Source: Pseudoxanthomonas sp. YR558 (lineage in GTDB: Bacteria > Pseudomonadota > Gammaproteobacteria > Xanthomonadales > Xanthomonadaceae). Taken from it: a DNA stretch of 64,000 bases. Below are positions 63,026 to 64,000 of the stretch, one piece after another; position 1 is the first letter of the stretch; every line of letters starts with the position of its first letter. Made by a program: the position numbers and the translations under genes. The notes beneath the pieces are model-generated. The model was not told the DNA's origin. It searched no databases and saw only the letters and a program-made list of their open reading frames with translations. Where the stretch lies: contig NZ_FPCI01000001.1 of the NCBI RefSeq assembly GCF_900116385.1, forward strand, positions 1,364,001 through 1,428,000, written 5' to 3'.

Positions 63026-64000
63026 ATGAGTACGTCCTCGCCCTCCCCTGCCCGCGTGATTGTCGTGGGCTCGTTCAATGTCGACCACGTGTGGCGCTGC
63101 GATGCGTTGCCGGCGGCAGGCGCGACCATTGCCGGGCGGTACGCCAGCGGCCCCGGCGGCAAGGGCTTCAATCAGGCGATCGCGGCCGTGCGCGCGGGTG
63201 CGGAGACCACGTTCGTCTGCGCGCTGGGCGACGACGCCGGCGGTCGCCTTGCGCGCGACCTGGCCGCAGGCGACGGCTTGGATCTGCGCGCCCAGGCCAG
63301 CGATGAACCTACCGGCACCGCCGGCATCTACGTGGATACGCACGGCCGCAACACCATCGTCATTGGCGCAGGCGCCAATGCTGCGCTGTCCACGGACCAC
63401 GTGAATGCCCAGTCCGCTATCTTCGCCGTGGCCGGCGTCGTGCTCGCGCAACTCGAATCGCCGACGGACACGGTGCTCGCCGCGTTGCAGGCCGCCCGCC
63501 AGCAGGGCATCACCACAGTGCTCAATCCGGCGCCGGCCAATGCCGCCACCACGACCGAGCTGCTCGCGCATGCCGACGTCATCACCCCCAACGAAACCGA
63601 ATTCGCCGCCCTGCTCGCCCGCCACCTTGGTGAGCGGATCAGCGCCGACGATGTGGCCACGCTCGACGGCGTCACCCTGCACCAGCACTGCCGGCAGCTG
63701 TTCCCGCATGGCACGGTGGTCGTGACGCTGGGCGCGACCGGCGTCTACGTGTCCCACCCGGACGAAGCGCTGCGCGGCGACCCGCGACCGCACTACCGTG
63801 TTGCCGCCGAAGCCGCCGCGGTGGTCGACACCACTGGCGCGGGCGATGCCTTCAACGGTGCGTTGGCCGCATCGCTGGCGGAGAACAGCGTGCCGACCTT
63901 CGCCGATCACGTGCGCTTCGCCAATCGATTCGCCGCATTGTCGACCGAACGGCCCGGCGCGGCACTGGCCATGCCCCTGCGGGCCGATCTCCAGGCGCGT
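63026..64000 (+). CDS. rbsK: Ribokinase (PfkB family), cut by window edge
   Basis: 325 codons are visible and no stop codon, so the end lies beyond the window. It starts MSTSSPSPARVIVVGSFNVD and has the PfkB features: the GG-rich sugar-binding GRYASGPGGKGFNQAIAAVR (N-terminal signature), ANAALSTDHVNAQSAIF, LESPTDTVLAALQAAR, NPAPANAA, ITPNETEFAALL and the second signature VDTTGAGDAFNGALAASLAE, with the catalytic aspartate. It phosphorylates ribose to ribose-5-phosphate. It follows the nucleoside transporter by 97 bases. A related sugar kinase cannot be excluded. Confidence 0.9.
   Translation, partial: MSTSSPSPARVIVVGSFNVDHVWRCDALPAAGATIAGRYASGPGGKGFNQAIAAVRAGAETTFVCALGDDAGGRLARDLAAGDGLDLRAQASDEPTGTAGIYVDTHGRNTIVIGAGANAALSTDHVNAQSAIFAVAGVVLAQLESPTDTVLAALQAARQQGITTVLNPAPANAATTTELLAHADVITPNETEFAALLARHLGERISADDVATLDGVTLHQHCRQLFPHGTVVVTLGATGVYVSHPDEALRGDPRPHYRVAAEAAAVVDTTGAGDAFNGALAASLAENSVPTFADHVRFANRFAALSTERPGAALAMPLRADLQAR

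Overview
The window is a chromosomal segment of a high-GC gammaproteobacterium. It most likely belongs to the Xanthomonadaceae (Pseudoxanthomonas, Stenotrophomonas, Xanthomonas or Lysobacter type). The reasons are the GC-rich codon use, the large TonB-dependent receptors of the Xanthomonas kind, a FadE-type acyl-CoA dehydrogenase under a TetR regulator, GTP-dependent PEP carboxykinase, an H1-like lysine/alanine-rich protein, and short GTAG-headed palindromes like the REP elements described in Stenotrophomonas. This assignment is inferred from gene content; no marker RNA gene is present. I saw no tRNA, rRNA, CRISPR array, prophage or complete insertion sequence.

Left part (1-13 kb): the 5' end of aspS, a three-repeat DUF3011 exported protein, a lipoprotein, an FmdB zinc ribbon, an ABC-F ATPase, and a TonB-dependent receptor. 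Next comes a lower-GC four-gene cassette (HxlR regulator, beta-class glutathione transferase, NTF2-like protein, 4-oxalocrotonate tautomerase-like protein). It ends in the 3' remnant of a second TonB receptor, which suggests it replaced most of a tandem paralogue. A Kef-type antiporter and a membrane EAL phosphodiesterase follow.

13-28 kb: clpB with a clear sigma-32 promoter, an NCS2-like permease, a DUF3574 lipoprotein, a second large TonB receptor, DUF4166 and DCC proteins, then pgeF, rluD and divergent bamD, nadE and pckG. The clpB, pgeF, rluD, bamD neighbourhood known from enterobacteria is present but split by about 6 kb. An array of 21-bp repeats lies between pckG and an HTH regulator gene.

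29-40 kb: a three-gene envelope operon of unknown role (small hydrophobic protein, DUF2145 protein, membrane protein), a lipoprotein gene held between two inverted GTAG palindromes, and a fatty-acid module (TetR divergent from an alpha/beta hydrolase, fadE and a DUF4442 hotdog protein) with inverted-repeat operators. Then come small membrane proteins, an NTP/MFS-type transporter and a GMC oxidoreductase.

40-55 kb: a GT39-like glycosyltransferase with a TPR-like tail, an M48 protease with LemA, a beta-lactamase-fold hydrolase, an SRPBCC protein, the H1-like protein, a 1-kb gene-poor stretch with a promoter-to-terminator unit that may be a small RNA, glycine cleavage genes gcvH and gcvT, an NfeD/stomatin pair, and an ECF sigma factor operon with a likely anti-sigma factor and a PDZ protein.

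55-64 kb: a heme-uptake operon (hemP, outer-membrane receptor, hemin-transport-like protein, DUF6607 protein) behind a Fur box, an aldo/keto reductase, a yybP-ykoY manganese riboswitch controlling a TMEM165/GDT1 transporter, a NupC-type nucleoside transporter and a ribokinase cut by the window edge.
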